DNA of 64,000 nucleotides from Lithospermum erythrorhizon (lineage: Eukaryota; Streptophyta; Magnoliopsida; Boraginales; Boraginaceae). Each line of letters opens with the position of its first letter. The stretch's first letter is position 1. This document shows, piece after piece, positions 23,401 through 34,729 of the stretch. The DNA lies in contig JADFUC010001124.1 in the NCBI GenBank assembly GCA_019722365.1, forward strand, positions 1-64,000, given 5' to 3'. Position numbers and translations under genes: made by a program. Below the pieces are notes generated by a model. It was not told the DNA's origin. It did not search any database and worked only from the letters and a program-made list of their open reading frames with translations.

Positions 23401-24500
23401 ACCAAGGAATTATTAGTATCAAAAGAATATAAAGTCCATAGTCCAGCATTACTATTCACATATTTGATGATGCTGGCACAGGATTCAATGTCTTTGTTTA
23501 GGATTTGCTTGAAATCGAGCCTGAAAACTCAACTAGTAAGGAAATCTGGGCCGAACTGGCGAGATATAATAGACTCCTATCATACTCGATAATTGTATGT
23601 CCTTGAGCTTCCATCAAACATCTTTACTAATTTTCGCATGAGTGGCATTTGGTGTCCTCTTTTGACAGTATTTTCGAGTCCCGAATCTTTAACAAGATTG
23701 GCATATTTTGTTTGAGATATGAAAATACCATCAGCCATCTGCTTGACTTAAAATCCAGAAAATAGTTCAACTCGCCTACCGGGCTCATTTTCAAACTCGA
23801 TTCCATTTGTTGTTCAAATTGTTGCACTAGTTGTTCGGGCGTGCTCAAAAGATTATATCGTCGGCATAGTTGCTGTGACAGCCAGGTCACCTTTTCATGC
23901 TTGATAAAGGTTTTGTCGGTTCTCTTGTGTATCCTTTCCTCGAAATGAAGTGCCAGGTAAGTCGTACCCTTTCGAAGAACTTACTTGAGAGACCCTCACA
24001 AGTGCCTAGCAATCGATACGTGGCCCAGGGACCTCCCATCATTGGCAAATCCTTTTTTGAAGTTTATTCTACAGACTTAACTTGCTTGACAACTTGATTG
24101 AGGAAGCACTTTAGCATCTCGTCTGAGTTTAAACTTAAGTAAATACGAGGCTATGCTGAAAAAAGATGTATAGCCTCCCCAACTTGGCTTAGCTGAACCA
24201 AATGTTTCCTCAAAATTACGCGCTTCAACTTTGTGAATATCCTTGCGCTTATTAATCTTGCTTTATTCTATTAACGACTCGCTTTCGTGAGTTTGTTTTG
24301 AAAATCCATTATGTTCCTATCACATTTATGGTCCCTTTGGTCTTGGCACAAGTTCCCTTTATCATTACGTTGAAATTGGATCAAATCCTCTTGCATGACA
24401 TTTATCCAATGTTAAATGCTGAGAAACTACGTGACATTAACTTTGGTTCGACTTTAAAAATAAAACAACTTTCGCTTGAGGAGTCAACCCGTTGCTTACA
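23401..24500 (-). pseudogene. Sirevirus-like reverse transcriptase
   Basis: At about 23870 one frame reads NYADDIIF, the RT catalytic box with Val replaced by Ala (the two Asp residues remain). The overlapping frame 23627-23890 then gives TPEQLVQQFEQQMESSLKM, SPVGELNYFLDF and, by frameshift, DGIFIS-like wording. Upstream (23890-24100) fragments such as FFERVRLTWHFI fit the thumb-palm linker loosely. The N-terminal fingers towards 24500 are barely legible. The gene is inactive. Confidence 0.8.
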
Positions 24501-25700
24501 TAGTCAAGCGGTCGCTTTCTTGTGTTGCAATTCCTTGATCATCGCCCAAATAATATTCTCCACAGGATGGTTCTTTTGAATTGACGGTACATGTAATTCG
24601 ACTGCCGTCACGTGTAGCATTAACTTCACTTGTCTCAGCCTTTGTTGTCATTGTTGCATGAACAGTGTCTTTGACGGAGTGCAACGTGTACATTCTTTGC
24701 GTCATGATTGCGACTCACACGTGTCAGTGCCTTCACATTAGTAGACTCAGCTAACACGGTGAGTTCTTTTGTTGTAAACCCGGAAACACGACTATTTCTT
24801 AGTACCCCGAATATACCTTCATCGCTTACAGCGTCAATTTCTACATGGCTCATGATCCATAAAGAATATAACACAATCTACCAAATACATGAAAATATTG
24901 AATATTTGGTTTTCTCCCCTCCATATTTCATAATTTGTGTTGTTTGTGCAGGCGAAAAATGACTTGATTATGAATGTGGCGAGCCGTCTTGATTGCGGCC
25001 TGAGGTGAGAGGTGTTGCCGCATGGTATGACACGTGCCATTTCTTGGATAGTTAAACTTCTTTCCTCTCTCTACTACACCATTTTGTTATGGGGTTATGG
25101 AGGCGAGAATTCATGAGAGATTCCCTTCTTGTCTCTGAGAACTCAAAATTTAGCATTTCCAGAATTCTTTTCCATGGTCGCTCGATGATGCTGGCCCGGT
25201 TGTTTCTCCTAGAATTTTGAACTTGTAGAATCAGTGTTTAACAGCCTCAAATGTGTCGATTTTTCACGAGAAACTCCACCCATGTATACTAGAAAGAATA
25301 TCCCTTTGCCGTATATACGTACCTCTTTCCTCATACTTCGACTTGCATGGGCCATTAAATCCATTATTAACATCAACTAGAGTACAATTTGTTACGCTTG
25401 TTGTAGCCTTGGGTGACAACTTTTGGTCTGTTTTCCAGCATGACACTCACCACATTCTCTATCTTTCACTTCAAGTGAAGGTATCCCTCGGACAGCTTCC
25501 TTTGCAACGATCTGCTGAATATTTCTATAGTGAGTATGTCTGAGTAAATGCGTACTTGGCGGCTTCAGCATCCTAAATGCTTACACTGCGTCATGGCTCG
25601 AACGGGCTCCACATATAGTAGTTATCAACCAGCTGATCTCGTGCCATACATCACATGTTTCATGCATCATTAACTTGATACATCGCTTTTTACGAAAGAA
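24501..25700 (-). pseudogene. Sirevirus-like integrase
   Basis: The frame 25264-25446 has CWKTDQKLSPKATTSVTN, corresponding to the C-x-x-G-K-Q segment after the zinc-binding domain, followed by a decayed catalytic core. The frame 24635-24874 has DEGIFGVLRNSRVSGFTT and ESTNVKALTRVS, the C-terminal DExxFxGYxxNSxxxRVYN-like motif of copia integrases in damaged form. The DDE residues cannot be confirmed. Plus-strand frames 24298, 24708 and 25253 are shadows. Confidence 0.7.
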
Positions 25701-25955
25701 ACGCCCGTACCGCTTGTCATGCATTGCTTCTCTTGTCATACTTGATCAAACCTTTGACAAGTAGGATATAGCCAAGTGAAAGTGGAATATTAACATTTAG
25801 CTACTCCTTTTACCGATAATTTCCCACTTTTCCTCATCGAAAGTCACGTAGTCACCTTTCAAAGAAACGGATGCGGGTAAGAAAATGCCTCGCTTACATC
25901 GTATATCTTGGCATCCAGCTCAGCCACCAACAGTCTGCCCGATGTCTTCAAAGTG
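25701..25955 (-). pseudogene. Sirevirus-like protease-integrase linker
   Basis: Minus-strand reading gives VTFDEEKWEIIGKRSS near 25845 and IPLSLGYILLVKGLIKY in other frames, corresponding to the VTFGDxxKGxIxGxG and LLVxGLxxNL steps between the protease and integrase of copia elements. A protease DSG motif is not legible. Confidence 0.6.
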
Positions 25956-27790
25956 TAGGCTACTTGACTTCTGAGTGTTTGCTTTCATGACCCGTTGAGT
26001 TTTTGTGCGGTTGATACTTGCTTCCTTTTGGTCCATATATTTTGTAACAATAGGGGGCAATATGACCACTTCTTGCAAAATAATTACTGATACGCGCTTT
26101 CGTCATGTCTTCCAGTCGGTGCTTTCTCCCTGTCTTTGACAACTTGTGTCGACCTCTACGAACAAATTTAGTTTCTTGTCTTGGTTTGGACGGCTTCACT
26201 TCATCAAAACCCAGTCGTAAAAGCTATCCCTGCGCTCTTTCTACCTTAATTATCTCTTCCGATATATCGTGCTTGAGTTCGTCATCTTTACTCCTTTATT
26301 CGGCGCGTTCAACGAGAATTCAAATGTTGGAGTTTTTCATCTTGAAACTAAGTCCCGTTTCCCCTTGTTCCTCGTTCTCGATCTTGATTTGTTCTCTCTT
26401 GCATCGGCTTTGGTATCGACGCGATTAGCTGCCGTTCTTGTACAACGTTTTGAAGTTTTCAAGCGCCTTGGTCCGTAATGTCTTCTGCGTCTTGTTGTAG
26501 TCATGCGGTTTGTCGATGGCAGATGGCTCAATGACTTCAGTGAATGCTATAAAGTTGCTAACTTGATACGCTTGTCGCCTTGATTCATAAATCACGGTGT
26601 TGCGGAGTAATTTCTGGATTGTTTCTTGAGATAGTTGGGACATTAGCGAATGTGTCAAGCCCTTCACGGTCTACCTTTGAATTCCTTTAGATTTCTCGGA
26701 TTGGCTGTCTTTGAGTTGTCTTCGTTCTTTGGTTTCTTCCATGCATTGTTGTTTTAAATCGATAGTGATGTCTTCTTCTTGAAGGGCTTCTTGTTGAATC
26801 TTTTGAGGGTCTTTTTGAAGTTCTTGACGTGTTTATAGTTTCTCCCCAATCTTCATCATTTGCATCCTACGAGGGAGATTTTAGCCTTGATACCTTTTTA
26901 CTTGTCTACTCGCCATTTGAGAGCTATCTAGAACATAGCCAAGTTTCTATCGATTCATTCATGCTTATGATGAATTCGAGATCTTGTGCTTATTTGATAG
27001 CGGTTACCTTATGAGCGAACCTTTTGGAGTAAGCGTTCGAGAAGTATTTTCCCTCGCTAATTTTCATCATTCGTTAGTTAAACAGAAAATGACTCGTGTA
27101 GCCATATCCTTTAGTTTTTTGTTATACATTGCTATAGACTCATCATCCTCCATCCTTAGAGTTTCAAATCTAGTGGTTAGTTGTTGAAGTCTCGACATTC
27201 GAACTTGCTAAAGGTTCCCTCGTATCACGGTTTATAATATATCGTACAATCTTCGCTTCGTACATATACAATGCTTAAACACATTTAAGTCGACAACGTT
27301 GAAGATAGCATTCATAGCCTTGTCATTTGCAGCGTAAGCTCACTTGTTCTTGATGGTCGGTCGTCCTCGCAGCGATAGTAAAATGCGCCTCCGTTGTTAA
27401 ATGTAGGACCGGTCCATCCAACACATTACAACTCTCAGTATTTCTCGTATCAGTGATTTTAGAAGCGATTGTGCTAAGATTGGGTTCATTCGGAAGCCTC
27501 TTTCAAACTCCTACCAGCATATCACAAATTTACTCGTCTACATTAAATTCTTAAATCTTACATTACTGCCAGGTGTTCATCATGCTCCAAACCATATTCT
27601 AGCAAGTAAATACTAATGCTTGGTTTGGTAGGACAATTCAAATGCTTTCATCATGGGTAGAAGAGTTCAATCTGATCCATAATAAAATTACAAATCCTTC
27701 ACATTTCTACTTGCTATCTACTCAAATTAAGTATATACCCAGCTTTAAACCCCATTTTATATTTGTCCCAGCTGTATCTATGAAATGCAT
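25956..27790 (-). pseudogene. Sirevirus-like gag
   Basis: The frame 25960-26199 contains ISNYFARSGHIAPYCYKIYG, a CCHC zinc-knuckle relic in which the first two Cys are lost (SGHI and YC remain). It is followed by a basic and polar stretch. Upstream frames 26337-26531 and 26425-26667 are basic; the latter has an IQKLLRNTVIYESRRQAYQV stretch that could be capsid but is not a confident match. Gag start and leader between 26700 and 27790 are not resolved. Confidence 0.55.
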
Positions 27791-27799
27791 AAGCCGTGA

Positions 27800-28320
27800 T
27801 GCTTTCATTCAGTAAGATTGTTTGTAGGGTGTCACAGGGCGGTTATGCGATCTTAAAGGAGTTTGTAAATATAAGGTACATTCGACCTACGCGATGAAAT
27901 CCTACTTCATAGTACATCTTGTCTGATATGAGAATACACTCTTGTTTCGCCCGGCTTTTCGCGTTGCATTAGAAGCCACTATATAGCGTAGGCTTTATCC
28001 GGCGTTATAGCAAATTTACTATAAAAAAGAAAACTTCCATCTTGTATATAATAAATGTGAATCATTTAAACACTTTTAAAATAATAAATGATTCGAGTCC
28101 ACCTTTAAGTTTATTTTAGGCGTAAATACCAACGTTTAACAACGTAGTAACTGCATTACTCAATGAGATTATATCTTCTTTGGATCCTCGAGATCCTCTT
28201 CAAATATAATAACGCAATGCTGCCTTGAATCACTGTCGGCTGCCGATAGTTCTTCTTAATGCATCGAGGCGGTAATTGATGACAATGGCTGTTTTGATGG
28301 CTTCTGTCTGTGCTTGAGTG
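27800..28320 (-). repeat. Sirevirus-like 5' LTR (degraded)
   Basis: Matches 19495-19927 in TTAAAGGAGTTT.TA, ATAGCAAATTTACTATAA, CTTCCATCTTGTATAT, AAATGATTCG, ATCTTCTTTGGAT and a CTGTGCT end near 28313. Indels of 10-50 bp separate the copies. No primer binding site could be placed on its left side. Confidence 0.6.
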
Positions 28321-29742
28321 CGATACCCAACTCAAACTAGAAACAATATAATAGCAAATAACAGACATACGCACGGAAATTGTAAAAACAAAAACAACAC
28401 AAGGAATTTTCTCCTATTCATCCTCAATATATGAGTTATTCTAGCATGCTATAAATTCTCTAATATTCATTGAAAGAACTGATTACATGACTTAATAACC
28501 CCAATCTTTTCCATTCATTCAATGCTTTTTACTTACTTACATTTCCAAATTCTATCTATACTTCGTTTTACTTTATTCTCACTTTACTTCATTTACTTTG
28601 CTTCAAAAATTCAAGTTAGTTATGAAGTACATTTGAAAATATAAAATGACAATCAATTGCAACTATATCATTGGTTGATTGGCAATTTTAAGAGAATAAA
28701 TATTAAAAAAGTACATTAAAAAAAGTAAAAATACAATTAATTATTCTAAAATGACAACTATTTTCAAACAAAAAATTAAGGCTAAAATGATAACTATAAA
28801 AAAATTGAAGGGAGTATCATAGTACTTCATTATTGTAACTTTTGAGATATAATCATGAAGGACTATTTAGATGAGTTTATATACTTTTTACAAGGAAGCT
28901 AATAAGGATGTATATATTTTCATATAAGAAATTACCAACTTGGACACCAAGTAAGAAGCCTACTGATGAGGAAATATTTTCATATATAAACCTTGCAGGA
29001 CATGAAATAACTATCAAAATTGAATTCATGTAATTAATTAGACTTCACATATTCAACCATTTTTACTTGCCAGATTAGGACCTCCATTTCGAATGAATCT
29101 CAAATTTTGTAACTCTTCTATTTGTTAAATTAGGACTGGCCAATAAAACGTTCTAAGAAATTAAAATTTCACTTCATTTCTATCCAGAAAATCCTCTTAA
29201 TTATACGGAGTATTATTTAAGCAAGCCAAAGGATGGGAAGAATTTTTGTTTTCTTGTTTAAGCATGGAGTAGTAAGTCAGAGTTCCTATCATATACTCCA
29301 AATATATTGTCACTTCAACTTAATTTTGGATGCAGAAGATGTATGGCTTGTCTGCATGCACATAGACAACGGAACGGGGTATTTAATATCGAGTACATCA
29401 TTGCAAAGATATTTGAGAATTTTCATTTATGATGTCGGATTCTAAAGTAATGCATTAACAACCTAGAATAACATTAATTCGCTAGTGCATGTATACACTG
29501 TACATTCAATTCAGATATAGCCTGGATTAATTTAAAAAAAAACCTTCCTGTTTTTTAAAAGAATAGCGAAACAATCATAAATTAAATAACGTTAAATAGT
29601 ATTAAAAATTATGAATCTGAGAAATTTTTAGCTAAGGCAGTATAGTAAGTCTTCTGAATAAAGTAAAATAAATATTAATATCGACAGCAAAAGTACCACG
29701 ATAACATGATAAAGGGATAAGAATGTCGTATAGGAAACATAT
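28321..29742. other. AT-rich interval, possible MITE end
   Basis: No coding region. GAAGGGAGTAT at about 28808 looks like the right terminal repeat of a Stowaway-like MITE with AAAATGATAACTAT internal sequence, but a matching left end could not be placed. Frame 29233-29445 has no recognisable features. Confidence 0.4.
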
Positions 29743-30597
29743 ATATTTGTAATACAAAGAAGAATTTTTATTATGTATGAAAGGGTACAAAATAAAACAC
29801 ACACACTAGAGGAAAAATTCCTCGTTATCTGAGTTTATTAAATTAGAAAAGGATCGATTGTCGTATGAGTCACTGGCGTTCTTGTGATTTGAGTGAAGAT
29901 GTCTAGGCTTCTTCGAGCGACTTGAGAACGATATGAGCTTGGTATGTGTCACGGCATGATGGGTGAGGGCTTGGTCTAGACTTGGATATGATTAAAATGG
30001 GGCGCTTAGCGGCGTATTCATATTGGTTGTATGGATTTGATCTTGGGTGCTGAGCGATCACATGAATTACATTCGGGAGGCTTGATGGAGCATGGCGTCT
30101 ATGATTAATGGGACTTGGCTTTTGAGTCTTTGATCATGAGACTTAACCTGCGGTGGGACTTTCAGCTTGAGGGAGGCTACTTGCATGGAAACATCATTGG
30201 AAAGCGTTGGGTCTGTTGAAGATACTTTAGCGTTTGTGCTCAATCTCGATTTGAACCTTGTTTGTGGCTACTGGAGGTGTTTTCCGATACTTAGCGTGAT
30301 GTTTTGCTCGTGGTTTAAAAGATTTAACTTAGAGAAATCTCAGGGATCATTCTCTGTATTTTCTCAGGTATTTTTGATGATTCATGAATGTGAATTTCAA
30401 AAATAAAGGGGATACTTATGATTTATTTTTATTTTCGAGATTGGATCCGCAATCTTAACCGTTGAATTTTGAGGCAAGATCTGGGACTGATTTTCGAGAA
30501 TTGCTTTGCCATGAAAGTAATAATGAGGCACCTCTTTTGTGTAGTAGGAAGGTTACAGTTTTTACAGGTGAATATGTTTCGTAATGACATAGAACTG

Positions 30598-30613
30598 CAG
30601 TCAATGAAAATAG
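30598..30613 (+). repeat. CACTA left terminal repeat (degenerate)
   Basis: CAGTCAATGAAAATAG compares with the CACTACTAGAAAA type of terminus, allowing several substitutions. It was chosen because the LTR homology on the left fades right before it and the first GTGTC repeats follow at about 30707. Confidence 0.5.
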
Positions 30614-30699
30614 GTTTTTTGGCCTCAGACACAAGTTAATGAGCGTTTGGTCGGGGTTATCCTTGGTAAACAGGGCGCATGATTATTAAGTGCAGGCAC

Positions 30700-30800
30700 G
30701 TAGTGTCAGGTATAGTGTCGATTTAAAGGCCGTTTAAATTTTTTATTTGGGCCTTTTGATGTCCAGTAATGGCGTCGGTGGTGTCGGGGAAATTTGTTAA
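30700..30800. repeat. CACTA left subterminal repeats
   Basis: GTGTCAGGTATAGTGTCG near 30707 and GCGTCGGTGGTGTCGG near 30771 are the same repeat as at the right end. In En/Spm the transposon protein TNPA binds repeats containing CCGACAC, the complement of GTGTCGG. Confidence 0.65.
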
Positions 30801-31079
30801 TTAAAAAAATCAAATTAATTGTTTATCTGAGCACGGACCCGGCAGATATGAGCTGACCAAATATAAAAAAAATCGAATTCTTTTTAGTCACGTCGAACCA
30901 CCCCCCGACCTACCCCAATCAGCGCGGTCCCTTGTCGCGTTCGGCCACTTGCCCGACCGCCCCATACAGCCTTGCCCGCCCGGAAAAGGTAAGAACTTTC
31001 CTTTTTTCGTTTTTAGTTTAATTTTTTAATTATTTATTTTTATAACATATTTTTTATTGGGAATTGATAATATAATTAA

Positions 31080-31610
31080 TAAAGTTGAATTAAGTGAATG
31101 TTGGATTTATTCGGTTTAATTTTTTAATTGGATGAATTGATGAAATGTTGGATTGGATTGAATGTTGGATTGAATTGAATTAATCTGTTGGATTGAATTG
31201 GAATGAATTTAATTTGGTTTAATTTATTTTTAATTTGTTAATTTGTTTTCATTTGTGAATTGAATGTTGGATTTATTCGGTTTAAATATTCGATTGAATT
31301 GAATTAATTGAATTGGATTTATTCGGTTTAATTGCATTGAATTGGGAATTGAATGTTGGAATTGAATTGGGAATTGAATTGTATTTGAATTGAATTTGAT
31401 TAAGTTTGAATTTGATTTGATTTGAATTGCTGTTTGAGATTAAATCCAGTGGAATTTGAATGAATTGATAAAATATTAGTTTCAATGTTGTTTGAAGTAG
31501 GTCGAAATGTTGGAGTGGGTGAGTTTTGAATGTTGTTTGAATTGGACGAATTGGATTTGATTCGAATTGAATTGATTTTGTTTAAATTTTGATAGAATTT
31601 GAATTTTCAA
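31080..31610. repeat. Low-complexity TTGAATTG-rich tract in the CACTA element
   Basis: Imperfect short repeats of TTGAATTG, TGGATT and TTCGGTTTAAT fill over 500 bp directly upstream of the first coding exon. It behaves as simple-sequence leader or promoter DNA. The minus-strand frame 31282-31485, rich in Asn, Gln and Ile, is a product of this repeat. Confidence 0.7.
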
Positions 31611-31624
31611 AATCCGGAGTTTTT

Positions 31625-33300
31625 ATGGCTCCTCGTGGCGGTAAAACTCGGACGAAGAAAGTGTCTGACGAGAGGAAGCGGGAGAGGCGATCGTGAAGAG
31701 GCCTAGGGATGATGTCCGGCCACTGTCATAGAGCCGTCGACCGCCCCCACGCCCCTGTTATAGGCGGAATACGCTCTTGAACCCTAGGGCGATAAGCTGC
31801 GACAGCGTCGTCATGTCGGCCAACCATTAAACTCGTCGGCCGTATCTATAGCCTTCAGACGATAATCGTAGCGCAATAAATCGCGGCATGGCCGATGGCT
31901 GGAGAAGATACAAGCCCGGCGATTAGAGTCAGTGGCGGCGACCTTGCAGTCGGTAGCGGTCGATGCGTGGACCGATAGGCCCACGTCGCCGCTGCTTGGG
32001 AATCGTTGCTAAATCTTGAGGAGGCGTAAGAATGCATTTATATTTATTGAGTTTGTCATATTAATATTTATATTTATCATACGTATATAATTAAATACAT
32101 TTTGTTTATGTTAGGCTTGTTGGGGTAGGGGTGAAGATTTAGACTGACAAGTAAGAGGTGAATCGAAGATTTGGCCAGCCCATGACTACCTTGAATGGAT
32201 CGAGGCGTGAAGGATGGCATATGGAATGCTTTTTTTGGTAGAAATATTTAAATATAAAAGTTTGTTATTTTTTGAATTTGTGAAATTAGACTAACTTAAT
32301 TTTGTATTTATTTTAGGATCGACAAGAGATTCGGGGAGGGAGGCGTTCGTATGCCCGAGCCGGCTGGGAGGCTGCTTGAGAGCAGAGGTGGAGGGATCTT
32401 CTTTACGAAGGAGAGCCTTGTGTCTGGCTAGCGAGGGTAAACGATCACGCCGCTATCGCAGGACTCGTACTGACTAGATCCGGACGGCGTGTGGGAGAAA
32501 TGCGTCGTCTTGGTATCGGGATGATCGGTCGATCTCGAAGAGCGAAGCGAGAACCGCGTGACTCCGGTTAGCGGGCGATGGAGCTTCCAGCCGGAAGCAT
32601 TCAGCGGGGGAGCAAGGGGGGAGCACTTTGAGAGGAGAGGCTCCACGATGGTAAGTTTTGATTTGGTTGTATTAAATTTTATTTTTCAATATTGATGGTT
32701 ATTAACTATGTATTTTTATTCCATTTCATGTGTGTTGAGGGGCGGGAAGCGTCTTTTCTTGGATTGAACATTAAGTCTCGATCGAACAAGAAGAAGGACA
32801 AGGCGACCGACCTTGAACCGACGGAAGTCTGACCAGTGTATTGGCGGAGTTGGATCCGTTAAAGGCTCGGGTGGAATGAAACCTTGTGGATGCGAGGCTG
32901 ACGTAGTGAGGTTTGGAGAAAGGGGCGGATGCTGGAGCCGGTTATACCCCGGCGGTGAGATGTTGATGGATTACGGTCCGCCGGCACCTCCGGCCCTTGA
33001 GAGGAATGCGGGCGTCGGTTGTGAGATCAGGCGAAGAGCTCGAACGCCAGTGCGGAAATGAGGAAGAGATTGGCAGTGCGAGAAAGATCGGGTGGCCCAG
33101 TGAGCCGTGTTCGAGGGGTTACGTAGAGGCTGTGCGATGATGGTGCATTCGTCCTCCCGTCCGTCATTAGCGACTTCATGCGAACTGTTGGCGTCCATTC
33201 GACCCCAAATGCCGGCCCGAGCTTGCGACTCGGAGTTGCGACACCTGCATCCAGCAGCGTCCATACCCGGCCCCCTACCCGGACCAGATTAGCGAGGCTC
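31625..33300 (+). pseudogene. CACTA first gene (TNP1/Transposase_24-like), decayed
   Basis: ATG at 31626 begins MAPRGGKTRTKKVSDERKRE, a basic N-terminus, before frames break. Separate GC-rich exon-like blocks follow at 32310-32650 and 32740-33300, divided by AT-rich intron-like stretches. The last has RSNKKKDKATDLEPTE and, in other frames, KGSGG and a downstream Pro/Ala-rich part. In En/Spm-type elements the gene beside TNP2 encodes a DNA-binding protein (TNP1/TNPA or Transposase_24). The match by eye is weak, so identity rests mostly on position and the RSNKKK-type segment. Minus-strand frames (31855, 32428, 32971) are shadows. Confidence 0.45.
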
Positions 33301-33584
33301 GGAAATCCGCGGACCCCGGCATTAGTGATTTGCGGTCCCCGAAGATTAGGCGTTGATTTATGGATATTGATTTATGGAGATAGTTTTATTGGTTTTTTAT
33401 GGTTTATGGATATTTTTATAGTTTGATTTGTATTTATATTCTTTATTTGAATGATTTGTGTTTATATTTTTGATGTTTATGCTTGTTATGTTTATAGTTT
33501 GATTTGTTATGTTATTTGATTTGTGTTTATAGGTTGTATAAAGCAGTGATACATGAAGTTTTTGACATCTGGTCTGCCAAAATA

Positions 33585-34075
33585 GGTGTCGATTGTGGTG
33601 TAGAGATGATATCAGGAAGTATGGGGTTTGGGGTGTCGGGGTAGTCTGTTTAGTGTCGAGGTTGGATGACTTAGTGTCGGTCGAATTGTCGGGGTGGTGT
33701 CGGTATAGTGTCGGTGTGGTGTCGGTGATCAGCCTTAAAAATCCATTTTCTTCTTTTTAATTTGAACTTAAGTAATGTAATCAATTATTATGACATAATC
33801 ATTAAATATATTATTAAAGTATTAAAAAAATATTAAGTAAAGATTAGGTACATGATCATATAATTAAGTATACTTTCATTATTTATACAATAAATATCAC
33901 GGTATGACTATTATCGGCGTGAATATTTTTATGCTTATAGTATATATTAGTTAATATATAACTAATTTGGGAATAGAATATATTTTTTATACGTTGAATA
34001 ATTAGGTTAATATAAAAAAATAAGAAAAACGGCGAATCGAGGGTTTGGGGGCGTCGGTATAGTGTCGGTAGGGTT
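33585..34075. repeat. Internal GTGTCGG repeat clusters
   Basis: At 33588-33728 there are about nine GTGTCG(G) copies, for example GTGTCGGTATAGTGTCGGTG, and two more at 34048-34068. They lie between the two coding regions of the CACTA element, not at an end. They could be the promoter side of the TNP2 gene or the terminus of a second, nested CACTA. Confidence 0.75.
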
Positions 34076-34290
34076 GCCCGACCTTATGCAAACCACCATG
34101 GATTAATATATAAAAAGTCGAAAATCACGGTCGGATTAAGAAACAAGGCAGTCCCCCCCCACTTGAACTCAGATCCTAGGTATGTTTTGATATTTTATGT
34201 TCAATTATATTCAATTATGTGTATATATTTGTTTATTTTTAGGTTTAATTCATTTCAATTGCAAATCTAGGGTTTAACTACAACAGTATT

Positions 34291-34400
34291 TATGTTCAAT
34301 TATATTCAATTATGTTCAATTATGTTCAATTATATTCAATTATGTGCAATTATGTAAGTATTTATTCGATTATGTGCAATTATGTCCAATTATATTCGAA
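34291..34400. repeat. 10-bp tandem repeat (TATGTTCAAT)
   Basis: About ten head-to-tail copies of TATGTTCAAT with TATATTCAAT, TATGTGCAAT and TATGTCCAAT variants. The exact 10-bp period is close to one DNA helical turn. It lies in the intron or leader before TNP2. Confidence 0.85.
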
Positions 34401-34729
34401 TTAGTATACATTCCAGCATATTTGGGGAAAATAGAATAGTTGCTTTGATATGTAATATTATGAATCTGGTTATGTGAATCATATCTACAGTTTAGTAGAT
34501 TTTCGTGAGGTTGCGGAGAAAACCGTGCTATGTCGAGAGGATTAGGTAGAATAATAAGATATAAGTGTAGGAGAGTGCAAAGCTGGCAAAGTTTATCGTA
34601 TTCGTCCTGATGTTTCACGATGTAGCGAAACATCTTCTAGAACCGATATGCATATGGTTGAGGATGGTTTAAACTTACATAATGTGGACACACAATTTGA
34701 ATTTGGTGGGTACAAGCAATAGAAGAACA

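Larger units (their letters stand above)
19150..28320 (-). mobile_element. Sirevirus-like Ty1/copia retrotransposon
   Basis: Direct repeats (core 19495-19927 and about 27830-28320) enclose a minus-strand series: gag with a knuckle relic, protease-integrase linker, integrase, RT with YADDIIF, RNase H, then about 3 kb with no copia domain before the 3' LTR. A CAAAGGGGGAGTT tract stands against the 3' LTR, preceded by a TTTGTCACGAAAA stretch, the arrangement typical of Sireviruses. A long region after RNase H is where Sireviruses carry their env-like gene. Lineage is inferred from RNase H and integrase wording and this layout. All genes are broken. Confidence 0.75.

Noticed and set aside
27470..27480. 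GTATCAG near 27450 as a primer binding site of the Sirevirus-like element
   Set aside because: It is on the wrong strand for a minus-oriented element and is not next to a definable LTR end.
28558..28815. A second complete MITE ending at GAAGGGAGTAT
   Set aside because: The right end looks plausible, but no left end with matching sequence and TA duplication could be placed.
33585..34075. CRISPR-like array from regularly recurring GTGTCGG
   Set aside because: Repeats are only 7-10 bp, spacing is irregular and the context is a plant CACTA transposon.
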